Shown one piece after another: positions 50,367 through 59,422 of a stretch of 64,000 nt of DNA. This stretch comes from Polyangium sp. 6x1 (GTDB lineage: Bacteria > Myxococcota_A > Polyangia > Polyangiales > Polyangiaceae). Made by a program: the position numbers and the translations under genes. The stretch is from NCBI RefSeq assembly GCF_029946515.1, contig NZ_JARZHH010000042.1, positions 1 to 64,000 of the forward strand, read 5' to 3'. The notes beneath the pieces were generated by a model. The model saw only the letters and a program-made list of their open reading frames with translations, made no database searches and was not told the origin of the DNA. Within the stretch, counting starts at the first letter, position 1. The number at the start of each line of letters is the position of its first letter.

Positions 50367-51407
50367 TCAGGACGTGTGCGGCTCGTCCGCGGAACGACCG
50401 AACGAATCGTACGTTTCGTCGCGTCGCTTTCGGGCCGCGCGCGGATCCATCGCGTCGCGCAGCGCATCGGCGACGAGGTACGAGCCGCCCACGGTCACGA
50501 GGAGCAAGAAGACCGGCAAGACGAGCAAGCGAAGCGCGGCGGGGTTTCGCGCGCCCTGCGCGAGCGTCTCGCCCCAGGACGCCGCCGACGTCGGCGCGCC
50601 CATCTCCAGGAACGAGATCGCCGCTTCGAGGAGCACGACGGACGCCACGCCAAACACCGAGCTCACGGTGACGGGGCCGAGCGCGTTCGGAAGGACATGG
50701 CGCAGGAAGATGCGCGCGCGCGAGGCGCCGAGGGCGCGCGCCGCGAGGGCGTACTCCTCCGAGGCTCCGCGCAAGGTCTCCGCGTGCACGAGGCGCGCGA
50801 CCTCGGCCCAGCGCACGAAGGCCACGGCGAGCACGAGCGAGAGCGCGGAAGGCTCGCGCTCGATGGCGCGCACGAGCGCGACGACGAGGATGGCCGGGAA
50901 GGTGTCGACGGTCTCGACGAGGCGCACGAGGACGTCACGCGAGGCGCCACCACGGATGCCCGAGAGGCCGCCGAGCAGGACGCCGAGGAGCGCGCTCACG
51001 AGGACGGCGGCGAGCGAGAGGCCGAGCGCCGTGCGCGCGCCGTAGACGAGGCGTGCGAAGAGGTCGCGGCCCTTCTCGTCGGTGCCGAGCGGATGCGCGC
51101 GGGACGAGGGCGCAAAGGCGCCCGCCGCGCTCGGCGCCGTCGGGCCGGATCGCACGAGGGGCCAGACGGCGAAGGCGTCCGCATAGGAGCGCGCGATCTC
51201 GTCCTCGGAGAGCCGCTCGTACCGCTCGGCGTGGACGATCGCGGGCAGGAGCTCGACGCCACGCGGGCCGACGGCGACGAGCGGCGCGGGGGCCGCGAGG
51301 ATCTCGGCGAAGACGCCGATGAGCACGAGCAAGCCGAGCAGCGCGGCGCCGAGGCCCGCGCGGCGGCTATGGGCGACGCGCCGGAGCACGATCCTGCGGT
51401 GGCTCAT
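50367..51407 (-). CDS. Oligopeptide ABC transporter permease (OppC/DppC type)
   Basis: The product is 346 residues from ATG 51407, overlapping the upstream permease stop as ATGA. One N-terminal membrane helix, then an extracytoplasmic insert of about 85 residues ending 'HPLGTDEKGRDLFARLVYGART' (the OppC signature), then five membrane helices. The ATPase-coupling EAA loop reads 'EYALAARALGASRARIFLRH'. With the OppB partner it would form the membrane channel of a peptide/nickel-class importer. No binding protein or ATPase gene adjoins. Confidence 0.92.
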   Translation of the reverse strand: MSHRRIVLRRVAHSRRAGLGAALLGLLVLIGVFAEILAAPAPLVAVGPRGVELLPAIVHAERYERLSEDEIARSYADAFAVWPLVRSGPTAPSAAGAFAPSSRAHPLGTDEKGRDLFARLVYGARTALGLSLAAVLVSALLGVLLGGLSGIRGGASRDVLVRLVETVDTFPAILVVALVRAIEREPSALSLVLAVAFVRWAEVARLVHAETLRGASEEYALAARALGASRARIFLRHVLPNALGPVTVSSVFGVASVVLLEAAISFLEMGAPTSAASWGETLAQGARNPAALRLLVLPVFLLLVTVGGSYLVADALRDAMDPRAARKRRDETYDSFGRSADEPHTS

Positions 51408-52927
51408 GTGCGCGGCCTCTGGCGCAGGATGCTCTGCGCGAGCCGCGGATCGAGCGCGGTGTACACGAGGTCCGTCATGATGACCCCGATCGTCGCGGTC
51501 GCGGCCATGAAGATCGAGACGGCCATGAGCCAGCTCGTGTCCCGCGACTGCACGGCGACGATCGTGGCGGCGCCGAGGCCTTCGAGGCCAAAGACCCGCT
51601 CGACGACGAAGGCGCCGCCGAGGGCCATCGGCGCTTCGAGCGTGGCGAGCGTGACGACCGGGAGGAGCGCGCCGGGGAGCGCGTGAACGACGAGCGCACG
51701 CGCGCGACTCGCCCCTCGCGCGAGCGAGGCGCGCACGTGGTCCTGGGCGAACGCCGAGGCGAGGCCCGCGCGCGCCTGACGCGCCGGCGCGGCCACGAGG
51801 CCGAGCGCGAGCACGACCGTGGGCAAGAAGAGCCCGTGCCCGGGGTAGCCACGCGCCGCCAGGATCGCGAAAAACGCCGTCGGGATCGCATAGAGCACGA
51901 GCACGATCGCCGCCGTGAGCCCGTCGCGACGCCGCCCGCGCGACGCAGCCCCGAGGAGCCCGAGCGGGACGGCCGCCGCGTACGCCAGAGCGATCGCGCC
52001 GAACACGAGCGTGAGCGTGACGGGCGCGCGCTGCGCGATGCCATCGAGGACGGGCACGCCGTCGATGCCCACGCCGAGCCGCCGCGTGACGGCGCCGAGC
52101 GCCCACTTGCCGTAGCGCGTCTCGAGCACGATGCCCGCGAACCGCGAGGGGCCGTCGAGCGTCACGAAGTCGTTCTTGTAGACCATCCAGAACGAGCCCC
52201 ACCGCTCGACGCAGGCGAGGGCCGTGCCGTAGTCGTCGCCGGGCGAGATGCGATCGTCGCGGCCCGTGACGTGCGCGGCGATGTCGACGAGGGCCCGGGC
52301 CCGCTCGAACGAGGCGGAGTCGGTCGGATGCTCGAGCGCGCCGAGCACGTCCTCCAGCACGAACGTGTCGAGCTCGCGAAGCTCGGCCGCGCGCGACGTG
52401 CTGCCGTACCGCGAGAGCCTGCGGACCGCGCTGCGCACGGACGCGCGGCGAAACTCGATGCCGCGGTCGTCCCAGAACCGCGTCCAGAACGCCACCGCGC
52501 GCGCCGGATCCGCGAGCCGCTCGCCCGCGAAGCCCATCCGCTCGCCGACGGGCGCGAGCGCGAGCGCGACCTCGGCGCGTGGCCCGGGCGCGAGCGAGTC
52601 GAGCGCGGGCAGCACGTGCGGGAGCGCCGCTCCGCCGAGCCGCGCGAGCTCCTCGCGCCCCTGCGCTTTTTGATCGACGTCGCCGTCGACGATCGCGTGC
52701 ATCGCCTCGGCGGCGCGCGCGCGGACGTCACGCGTCCCGAGGTTGAAGAAGCGCGGCAAGTCGAGGAACCGCTCACGGCGCAGGCGCGCGCGCTCGGATG
52801 GCGTGACGGCGAGCGCCGGATCGTCCGTCGGATCGGGGACGTACGAGAGGAACAGGAACGTGACGACCGAGACCCCGATCAACGTCGGAAGAATGAGCAG
52901 CAGCCTGCGGATCGCGAGCCTCAACAT
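51404..52927 (-). CDS. Oligopeptide ABC transporter permease (OppB/DppB type) with large insert
   Basis: The product is 507 residues against about 305-340 for usual OppB/DppB. The first membrane helix ('LLLILPTLIGVSVVTFLFLS') is followed by about 200 extra residues of Ala/Leu/Arg helices resembling HEAT repeats ('LGGAALPHVLPALDSLAPGP'), predicted outside the membrane. The remaining five-helix core has the EAA loop ('[20 protein letters not shown]') and 'GAFVVERVFGLEGLG', a family signature. It begins 5 bases after the FHA-protease gene and overlaps the OppC gene. Partners for ATP hydrolysis must be encoded elsewhere. Confidence 0.9.
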   Translation of the reverse strand: MLRLAIRRLLLILPTLIGVSVVTFLFLSYVPDPTDDPALAVTPSERARLRRERFLDLPRFFNLGTRDVRARAAEAMHAIVDGDVDQKAQGREELARLGGAALPHVLPALDSLAPGPRAEVALALAPVGERMGFAGERLADPARAVAFWTRFWDDRGIEFRRASVRSAVRRLSRYGSTSRAAELRELDTFVLEDVLGALEHPTDSASFERARALVDIAAHVTGRDDRISPGDDYGTALACVERWGSFWMVYKNDFVTLDGPSRFAGIVLETRYGKWALGAVTRRLGVGIDGVPVLDGIAQRAPVTLTLVFGAIALAYAAAVPLGLLGAASRGRRRDGLTAAIVLVLYAIPTAFFAILAARGYPGHGLFLPTVVLALGLVAAPARQARAGLASAFAQDHVRASLARGASRARALVVHALPGALLPVVTLATLEAPMALGGAFVVERVFGLEGLGAATIVAVQSRDTSWLMAVSIFMAATATIGVIMTDLVYTALDPRLAQSILRQRPRT

Positions 52928-52932
52928 CGTGA

Positions 52933-54396
52933 CTACTTGAGGAGCGCCTCGACGAGATCGATCCGCATGCCGAACTTGTAGGGCGAGGCCTTCACGACCT
53001 CCGTCTTCCGACCTGCGATCTTCTCTTCGCCCTCTTCGAGGTAGCCGCCCGAGTTCACCCCGATCACCTTGCCCTGGCCGCTCCAGACGGGGCTGCCGTT
53101 CGAGCCGCGTGTCGTCGCGGCGTCATGCTGTACGAGCCAGGCGTCCTGGTATGCCGCAGGCCGGCCGGACGCGCCCGTGACGCGGCCGATGTGCGCGGCG
53201 AGGAACGTCGCGGCGGGGTTCGTCGCGTCCATCAAGCGGCCGGGAAAGCCGATGAGGTAGACGTCGTCGCCCGCGCCCATCCCCGTGAGCTCTTGCTTCG
53301 TCGCGATCTCCAGCACGACGGCCGAGCGGCCCCGGATGGTCAAGACGCCGACGTCGGGCGTGATGCTCTCCTGATCGGTCGGGCGATAGCTGGGATGCGT
53401 GCGCATCTCGATCACGTCGAAGCGCGCCTGCCCGCGCCCCTCGTTCTCCAGCGCGACGACCGAGCCCTTCGCCTTCGCCTCCTGGATGCAGTGCGCGCTC
53501 GTCGCGAGCACCGAGGGCCGGACGGCGAACGCCGTGCAGAAGCCCTCGCCCTTCGCGGCGAGCATGAAGATGCCCTTCTTCGATCGGTCGTAGAGGTTTC
53601 GGCCGAAGCTCGCGTTCGACGGGTGGAGGTTGCCGAGCCGGCCCTCGATCTCCTTGCGACGCGGATCCTCCGGCGCCATCTGCGCGAGCTCCTCGCGAAG
53701 GCGCTGAATATCGTCCTGCGAGCGCGTGCTCCAGAAGATGAGCCCGCCGAGCGCGAGCAGCGCGACGACGAGGAGCCCGCCGAGCGCATACGCCGTCCTC
53801 CGTTGCGACGCGGTCGCCGCCGTGACCTTCTCCTCGACGATCGCGTTGAGCTCCGCCGTCCGTCCGAACTTCTGACGCCCGCTCGCCACGGCCACGGCCT
53901 GCGAGATCATCATCGCGATCGTCCGCTGTCCGACGCGCGCGCCCGCGGGAGGCGCCGGCTGCACGGCCTGCGCGATCTGCACGCGCGGCGCAGCGGCGGG
54001 CGCGAGATCCAGCGGCGGCGGCATCGGCATCGGCTGCATCGGCTGCATGGGCGGCATCGGCTGCAGCGGCAGCATCGGCGGCGCGGCGGGCACGAGCTCG
54101 ATCCGGATCCGCGGGCCCTTCGCGCCAAAGCTCACCTCGGTCCCCGGGGCGAGCGGGTAGCGCTGCTGGATCCGCTGCCCGTTCGCGAACGTCCCGTTGC
54201 GGCTCCCGAGATCCACGACGTACCAGGCGCCGCCCTCGCGACGCAGCTCCGCGTGATGTCCGCTCGCCTCGCGATCGTGGTTCGCGTCGAAGACGACGTC
54301 GTTGTCCGGCGCGCGGCCGAGCCGCACGACGTCGCGTTCGAAGAGCTGCGACGTCCCGGCTTTTTGCCCTGCGATGTGCACGATCCGGAGGTTCAC
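52933..54396 (-). CDS. FHA domain - transmembrane - trypsin-like serine protease
   Basis: The product is 487 residues. FHA domain (1-105) with 'VRLGRAPDNDVVFD', 'GHHAELR' and 'DLGSRNGTFANG' should bind phosphothreonine. A Pro/Met-rich spacer, then a membrane helix (about 201-221), then a trypsin-like domain with His302 ('TSAHCI'), Asp348 ('TPDVGV') and Ser435 ('GSNGSPVW'). FHA is cytosolic and the protease extracytoplasmic, so a phosphorylation signal inside could be tied to proteolysis outside. It overlaps the upstream protease gene by 4 bases. The C-terminal 'MRIDLVEALL' recurs in that paralogue. Confidence 0.9.
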   Translation of the reverse strand: MNLRIVHIAGQKAGTSQLFERDVVRLGRAPDNDVVFDANHDREASGHHAELRREGGAWYVVDLGSRNGTFANGQRIQQRYPLAPGTEVSFGAKGPRIRIELVPAAPPMLPLQPMPPMQPMQPMPMPPPLDLAPAAAPRVQIAQAVQPAPPAGARVGQRTIAMMISQAVAVASGRQKFGRTAELNAIVEEKVTAATASQRRTAYALGGLLVVALLALGGLIFWSTRSQDDIQRLREELAQMAPEDPRRKEIEGRLGNLHPSNASFGRNLYDRSKKGIFMLAAKGEGFCTAFAVRPSVLATSAHCIQEAKAKGSVVALENEGRGQARFDVIEMRTHPSYRPTDQESITPDVGVLTIRGRSAVVLEIATKQELTGMGAGDDVYLIGFPGRLMDATNPAATFLAAHIGRVTGASGRPAAYQDAWLVQHDAATTRGSNGSPVWSGQGKVIGVNSGGYLEEGEEKIAGRKTEVVKASPYKFGMRIDLVEALLK

Positions 54397-55421
54397 GGCG
54401 TGGGTACCCCGCGGACGAGATCGATCCGCATGCCGATGCGGTAGGGAGAGGCTTGCACGATCTTCGTCTTCTGCCCGGCGATGGAGATGTCTTCCTCGTC
54501 GTCCACGTGGGCCGCGTGGACGCCGATGACGTGGCCGTACTGATTGAAGATGGGGCTGCCGCTGTTGCCGCCGCGCGTGACCGCGTCGTGCAGGATCACC
54601 GTGGCCTTGTCCGCCGACGTGGCCTGCTCGTCGAAGCCCATCAGCCGGCCGAGGTGCCCGCTCAGGAACGTCGCCGACGGGCTCACCGGATCCATCACAC
54701 GCCCGGGGAAGCCGAGCACGTACACGTCGTCGCCCGGGCCGAGCGCGCGCAGCTCCGTGTCACTCGCCAGCGTCACGGCCACGGGGAGCGTCCCTTTCAC
54801 GCGGAGCAGCGCCACGTCGGGCGTATCCGCGCGCTTCGAGCTCGCGTTGTAGGTCGGGTGCGCGCGCTGCGCGACGACCTCGAGCTCGACCTTCCCCGCC
54901 GACTCGTTCTGCACGACCACGGCCTTTCCGCCGCGGGTCCCGCACGACGTGACGCAGTGGGCGTTCGTCACGAGCATGTTCTTGCCGATCGCGAAGGCGC
55001 TGCAGCAGCCGCTGATGCGGCGGTTCTGCGTGTACGCGAGGACGTAGAGCGCGCCCTTGTTCTGCTCGTAGAGCTCGCGCCCCGAGAGCACCTTCGTCGG
55101 CAACGTGCCCACGGGTGCGGCCACCGGTCGCGCGTCGAGCCCCGCCTCGGCCTTCAGGATCGCCGCCGCGCGCTGCGATCGGTACACGACGAGGGCCGCC
55201 ACCCCGAGCGCGACCAGCGTCACGGCCACGCCGAACGCGAGCAATGCGTTCAGCCGCGCGCCTCGCCGCGTCGCCTCCGCGACCTTCGCCTCGATGATGC
55301 CCGCGCTCTTGTCCGGCCCGCTCGTCGCGCGCGCGACGGCGTTCTCCACGATGCGCTGCGCGGTCGCGACGTCCACACGACCGTCCGCGTCCATCGCCTC
55401 GCGCGGCACCTCGCTCGGCAT
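54393..55421 (-). CDS. Membrane-anchored trypsin-like serine protease, paralogue without FHA
   Basis: The product is 342 residues. A short N-terminal cytosolic part, a membrane helix (about 58-80, 'LLAFGVAVTLVALGVAALVV') and a trypsin-like domain with 'VTNAHCV', 'DTPDVALL' and 'GGNSGSPIF', so the triad is complete. It shares 'LGFPGRVMDPVSPSATFLSGH', here cut short at positions equivalent to the downstream protease, and the terminal 'GMRIDLV', so the two arose by duplication and the FHA domain was gained or lost in one. Four-base overlap with the downstream gene; 45 bases after the PP2C gene. Confidence 0.9.
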   Translation of the reverse strand: MPSEVPREAMDADGRVDVATAQRIVENAVARATSGPDKSAGIIEAKVAEATRRGARLNALLAFGVAVTLVALGVAALVVYRSQRAAAILKAEAGLDARPVAAPVGTLPTKVLSGRELYEQNKGALYVLAYTQNRRISGCCSAFAIGKNMLVTNAHCVTSCGTRGGKAVVVQNESAGKVELEVVAQRAHPTYNASSKRADTPDVALLRVKGTLPVAVTLASDTELRALGPGDDVYVLGFPGRVMDPVSPSATFLSGHLGRLMGFDEQATSADKATVILHDAVTRGGNSGSPIFNQYGHVIGVHAAHVDDEEDISIAGQKTKIVQASPYRIGMRIDLVRGVPTP

Positions 55422-55466
55422 ATCCCGCGAGTATATTTTTGGCGGCCGGGCTTCGCCAGCCGAACG

Positions 55467-56744
55467 CTAGGGCTTCAGCAGGTAGTAGCCGGCGATCGTG
55501 ATACACGCGAGCGCGCTCGCGATCATCATCACGATGAGCCACTGCGGCGCGCCGTCGGTCGGGATGTGGATCGGATCGTCTGGGCCGTGCGAACGCGGCC
55601 CGTACGAAGATGGACCCTCTCCGTCCTTGGAGGCGTCTTCCCGCCGCTCGGAGTCGCTCTCGCGGCGGTGCCCCTCGGACGAGGTCGACGAGGGCAGCGG
55701 CGTGAGCGGCACCGAAATCTTCGGCTGATCGAGCTCCTTGACACGGCGGCTCGGATCGGGGGCCGTGAGCGAGCTCGGCGGCATGGGCTCGGGGAGCTGG
55801 TACTTGCGATAGCGCAGCCCCGCGATGTCCTCCTCCGTCGGCTCGGGCAGCGCCTCGCCTTCGAACTTCGACACGACGACCGTGATGTTGTCGTGGCCGC
55901 CCGCTTGATTCGCCCGATCCGTGAGGGTTTTGCAGACCTCGAGCGGATCGTCGATCGTGCGCAGGACCTCGCGGATCTCCTCGTTGCGCACCATGCCCGA
56001 GAGGCCGTCGCTGCAAAGCAGGAGCGTGTCGCCGCGCTTGAGCTCGACGAACGTGAGGTCCACCTGCACGCTGTCCGAGGTGCCGAGCGCCTGCAGGATG
56101 ATGTTGTTGTGCTCGAAGGTCTCGGCCTCTTCCTCGGTGAGCTGACCGGCCTCGATGAGCTGGTTCACGAGCGACTGATCACGCGTGACCTGCACGAGCC
56201 TGTCGCCGCGCAGGATGTACGCGCGGCTGTCGCCGACCTGGCCGATGAAGAGGTGATCGTCGACGAGCGCCGACACCGTGGACGTCGTGCCCATCCCGCG
56301 CCGCGTGCGATCGAGCTTCGCCTCGCTGAAGATGCGCAGGCCCGCCGACTCGATCGCGTGCACGAGCCTCGCCGCGATGTCGTCGTGATCCTTCGGCGGC
56401 TCACCCGAGATCATCTTCTGGAAGATGATGTCCACGGCGAGCTGGCTGGCGACCTCGCCGGCGGCCGCGCCACCCATGCCGTCGCAGACGCCGAGCAGCA
56501 CGCCCCGCTCGCCGACGACCTGGTTGCGATCGGTCTCCATCAAGCCGCGGCTCGCCTTCGTCAGGTCCGCGACGATGAAGTTGTCCTCGTTGTGCTCGCG
56601 CACCTGGCCCACGTCCGTACGGCCGAACAAGCGCAGCTTGATCGGAGCCGGCTTCTTCGGCTTGCGCTCGCTGGGCAGACCCTCGGCGCTGTCCGCGGGG
56701 CGGTTCGAGTCGGGCTGCGTCTCTCGGGAGGCTTGTTCGCTCAT
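55467..56744 (-). CDS. PP2C-type Ser/Thr protein phosphatase, tail-anchored
   Basis: The product is 425 residues. The PPM/PP2C domain (about 38-285) has all metal motifs: 'GQVREHNEDNF', 'GVCDGMGGAAAGE', 'IGQVGDSRAYILR', 'CSDGLSGMV' and 'GGHDNITVVV', so it should be active. A Ser/Pro/Glu-rich linker leads to a single C-terminal membrane helix ('WLIVMMIASALACITIAGYY'), placing the enzyme on the cytosolic face. It lies between the zinc-ribbon/FHA gene (7 bases away) and the two proteases, and could remove the phosphates that the FHA domains read. Confidence 0.95.
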   Translation of the reverse strand: MSEQASRETQPDSNRPADSAEGLPSERKPKKPAPIKLRLFGRTDVGQVREHNEDNFIVADLTKASRGLMETDRNQVVGERGVLLGVCDGMGGAAAGEVASQLAVDIIFQKMISGEPPKDHDDIAARLVHAIESAGLRIFSEAKLDRTRRGMGTTSTVSALVDDHLFIGQVGDSRAYILRGDRLVQVTRDQSLVNQLIEAGQLTEEEAETFEHNNIILQALGTSDSVQVDLTFVELKRGDTLLLCSDGLSGMVRNEEIREVLRTIDDPLEVCKTLTDRANQAGGHDNITVVVSKFEGEALPEPTEEDIAGLRYRKYQLPEPMPPSSLTAPDPSRRVKELDQPKISVPLTPLPSSTSSEGHRRESDSERREDASKDGEGPSSYGPRSHGPDDPIHIPTDGAPQWLIVMMIASALACITIAGYYLLKP

Positions 56745-56751
56745 GGGCTCA

Positions 56752-58371
56752 CTACGAGAGGTCCACCCGGAACAGGTGCTGGCCGATGCGGAGATAGTCG
56801 CCGTTGTCGAGGGTGACGTCCGAGCGGATCGCCACGTAGGTGCCGTTGGAAGAGTCCAGATCCGTGATCGTGAACTCCCCGCTCATCAGGCTCCTGCGAA
56901 GGACCGCGTGCCGCCTCGACAGAAAAGGGTCGGCCGTGAAAACGATGTCTCCCACCTCTCGCCCGATCACCGTTTCATCCCGGAACAGATGGTACACGTC
57001 GCGGGTCACGCCCTCGACCGTCCGCTGACAGAGCCGTGCGCGCCGCGGGGTCGAGGGAGACCCGAACAACAGGGTCCCATGCTGGGTTGCATGCCCGAGC
57101 CCTCGCTCCGCGTCGTTCACGGTTTCGAACTGTAACACTTCGAGGCCCAGGAGGAGCAAGTCGCCGTCTTTCAGCGCGTGCGGTTCCCGGATGCGCCGGT
57201 AGACCCCGTTCGTGGAGTGCAGATTCCGGAGGATCCAGTGACCACCCTGAGGCAGGAGGCGCGCATGCCGCGGGGAGACGTACAGATCGTCCGCCAGAAG
57301 GATGTCCCCCTCCGACCTGCCCACGTCGACCTGGCGGTCCACGAGCGGAAACGACTTGCCTTCGCTGCCATCCTCCACGATCACGACGAGCCGACCCGTC
57401 TGGAGGCGACCACTCGGCGTCCCCGAAGGCGCGACGGGCGCCGGGGCCACGAACGCGGACACGAGCCGCTCGTCCCTTCGCCCCGCGGTCACGGGCTCGG
57501 CGAACGGCGGCTCGGCCTCCGCGCGGGCGGCCTTCTCGCCCTCGTCGAGCGGCGCGCCGCAGTACTTGCAGAACCGCATGCCCTCGGCGGAATGCCCGTG
57601 GCAACGAGCGCAACGCACGAGCCGCGGAGGGCCGGTCCGGGCCGTCGCGATGCCCACGACCGGCGCGCCGATGATCTTGTCCCCCGTGTCGTCGGGGATC
57701 GTGGCCGACGCGCTCTCCAGGTTCGGCGCGACGACCGAGCGCGGGAGCGCAGGCCGCACCGCGGGGACCTCCGTGATCGGCGCGGCCGCGGGAGGCGCCG
57801 CGGGCAGCGGTGACGGAGGCGGAGGCGGAGCGGCCACGGGCTCGGGCTCGGGCTCGGGCTCGGCCTCCGGCGCGCGACGCACCACCGCGGACTCGCTCGA
57901 AGCGGCGGCGGGACGACCGAGCGAAGCGCCGCACGTCACGCAGAAGCGGTAGCCGGGCGGATTCGACGAGCGACAGCTCGGGCACGTCGTGATCGCGTCG
58001 GCGCCGAACGAGACGGTGAACTGAAGCGCGGGCGCCTCGGGCCTGGATCGCGGCGCCGAGGGTTTCGGGGACGATGCTGCATTGCCGGACGTCGGGCTGC
58101 CGGACGTCGGGCTGCCGGACGTTGGGCTACCGGATGTTGGGCTGCCGGACGTCGGGTTCGCCGAGGGAGCGGGGTTCGAGGCGATCGCGGGCGCGGAGCT
58201 CGGCGCGTCGTCCGTGCTTCGGGCCTCGGCCACCGCGGCGCGCTCGACGCGCTCGATCCCGTGGGGCGGCGTGGGCGGCACGCCGCGCCCCTGGGTCCGA
58301 AGGCGCCTGCCGCAATCCAGGCAAAACGTCAGGTTGTCGGCGTTTTCACGACCGCAGACGTCGCAGATCAC
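56752..58371 (-). CDS. Zinc-ribbon and double FHA domain protein
   Basis: The product is 539 residues. Three CxxC...CxxC zinc ribbons ('CDVCGRE...CLDCG' near the N terminus, 'CPSCRSSNPPGYRFCVTCG' near 135, 'CARCHGHSAEGMRFCKYCG' near 255) are spaced by Pro/Ala/Glu-rich linkers, one with five TSGSP repeats. Two FHA domains end the protein: about 330-430 ('VDVGRSEGDILL', 'RHARLL', 'HSTNGVY') and about 450-539 ('TVIGREVGDIVF', 'SRRHAVL', 'DSSNGTY'). It is probably a phosphothreonine-binding scaffold. It heads the unit with PP2C and the two proteases. Confidence 0.92.
   Translation of the reverse strand: MICDVCGRENADNLTFCLDCGRRLRTQGRGVPPTPPHGIERVERAAVAEARSTDDAPSSAPAIASNPAPSANPTSGSPTSGSPTSGSPTSGSPTSGNAASSPKPSAPRSRPEAPALQFTVSFGADAITTCPSCRSSNPPGYRFCVTCGASLGRPAAASSESAVVRRAPEAEPEPEPEPVAAPPPPPSPLPAAPPAAAPITEVPAVRPALPRSVVAPNLESASATIPDDTGDKIIGAPVVGIATARTGPPRLVRCARCHGHSAEGMRFCKYCGAPLDEGEKAARAEAEPPFAEPVTAGRRDERLVSAFVAPAPVAPSGTPSGRLQTGRLVVIVEDGSEGKSFPLVDRQVDVGRSEGDILLADDLYVSPRHARLLPQGGHWILRNLHSTNGVYRRIREPHALKDGDLLLLGLEVLQFETVNDAERGLGHATQHGTLLFGSPSTPRRARLCQRTVEGVTRDVYHLFRDETVIGREVGDIVFTADPFLSRRHAVLRRSLMSGEFTITDLDSSNGTYVAIRSDVTLDNGDYLRIGQHLFRVDLS
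58084..58158 (-). repeat. Five tandem 15-bp units coding TSGSP repeats
   Basis: Units of 15 bases begin at 58084, 58099, 58114, 58129 and 58144, with core GCCGGACGTCGGGCT and one to three changes in units three to five. They lie in frame in the linker of the zinc-ribbon/FHA protein. Loss or gain of units keeps the frame, so linker length may vary between strains. Confidence 0.9.
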
Positions 58372-58458
58372 AGCGCGAGAGGACCGCGGAGGAGCGTTCG
58401 AGTCAAGTGCCCGAGCGCAAGATCGACACGAAAAGGGCGCCCCGCGGCCCGCTCCGAG

Positions 58459-59142
58459 CTACCTGCGCCCGATCTCGCTGCGGAGCTCGAACTGGAACTC
58501 GGCGCCCAGGAAGTGCGCCACGCCCGTGGCACGGACGGCCCCCGCCGTATCGGTCCATCCTGCGATGAGCATCGGGCGGTAGACCAGGCCGAAGCCCAGG
58601 ATCGCCACCCGGGAAAGCTCGATTTCGACGCCGAGCCCTCCGAAGAGGAGCCCGCCGCCCGTCTCGACGCCCCACTCGTTTCCATACGCGAGCGCGCCGA
58701 TCCCCCAGGAAGCGTAGGGCGCGGCGCGGGTCCCGAAGTCCGGCAGGTAGCGCATCTCGAAGCGGAGCTGCTGGAAGATCCCGAGCCGGTAGAGATTGCT
58801 CGAGTCCATCTTCGCGAACTGGTAGGCCCCGCCGACGTACCAGGGCCCAGCGGATCGATACCCGCCGCGGATCGCGAGACCTCCGGCTCCGCCCAGGATA
58901 CAAGGCGCGGCCTTTCCACCTTCGGGCGCGCAGACCGCGCCTGCGTCGAGGTTCGTCTCGGCGACGATGGCCACGCCGTACTGGAAGTACTCGACGTGGA
59001 GCGGCGGTGGACGGACGCCCCCGAGGACACGCAGAGGCTCGTTCGCCGGAGGCAGCGGAGCGCTCGGCTCACCACGCGCCGGACCGGAGGCGGCGAGCAG
59101 AGAGGCGCAAAGGAGCAGACCGAAGGGCCGTCGCGCGCTCAC
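58459..59142 (-). CDS. Outer-membrane beta-barrel protein, function unknown
   Basis: The product is 227 residues. A signal peptide ends near residue 25 (PARG). The mature part has alternating strands with Gly and aromatic residues ('YQYGVAIVAETNL', 'PWYVGGAYQFAKMD', 'FGLVYRPMLIAGW') and ends 'EFQFELRSEIGRR', consistent with an 8-stranded outer-membrane barrel. A single Cys pair ('VCAPEGGKAAPCIL') may form a disulfide in one loop. It shares a 280-base gap with the divergent gene at 59423. Confidence 0.75.
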   Translation of the reverse strand: MSARRPFGLLLCASLLAASGPARGEPSAPLPPANEPLRVLGGVRPPPLHVEYFQYGVAIVAETNLDAGAVCAPEGGKAAPCILGGAGGLAIRGGYRSAGPWYVGGAYQFAKMDSSNLYRLGIFQQLRFEMRYLPDFGTRAAPYASWGIGALAYGNEWGVETGGGLLFGGLGVEIELSRVAILGFGLVYRPMLIAGWTDTAGAVRATGVAHFLGAEFQFELRSEIGRR

Positions 59143-59422
59143 CGGCGCTCACGCTACGCGCCTGGGCCCGAGCCCGCAACCCGCCGCGCGCGCGCCCGAT
59201 GCCGGCGCGGAAGGCGCCTCGTGTCCCCTTCCCTTTCCGCTCCGGGCGAGGCCGAAGAAGGTGGGGCCCGATGCGAGGGGCGGGCGACACCTGGTCACGA
59301 AGGTCTCCGGGGGCTCTCGCCTTGACGCAGCGCGCGCCTGCGCCAACGTCTCGGAAACCTTTTCGCCGATCATCGGCGCGCTTGACGTCGCCATGGTTGG
59401 TCGCCTAAACGGAGCCACGCTC

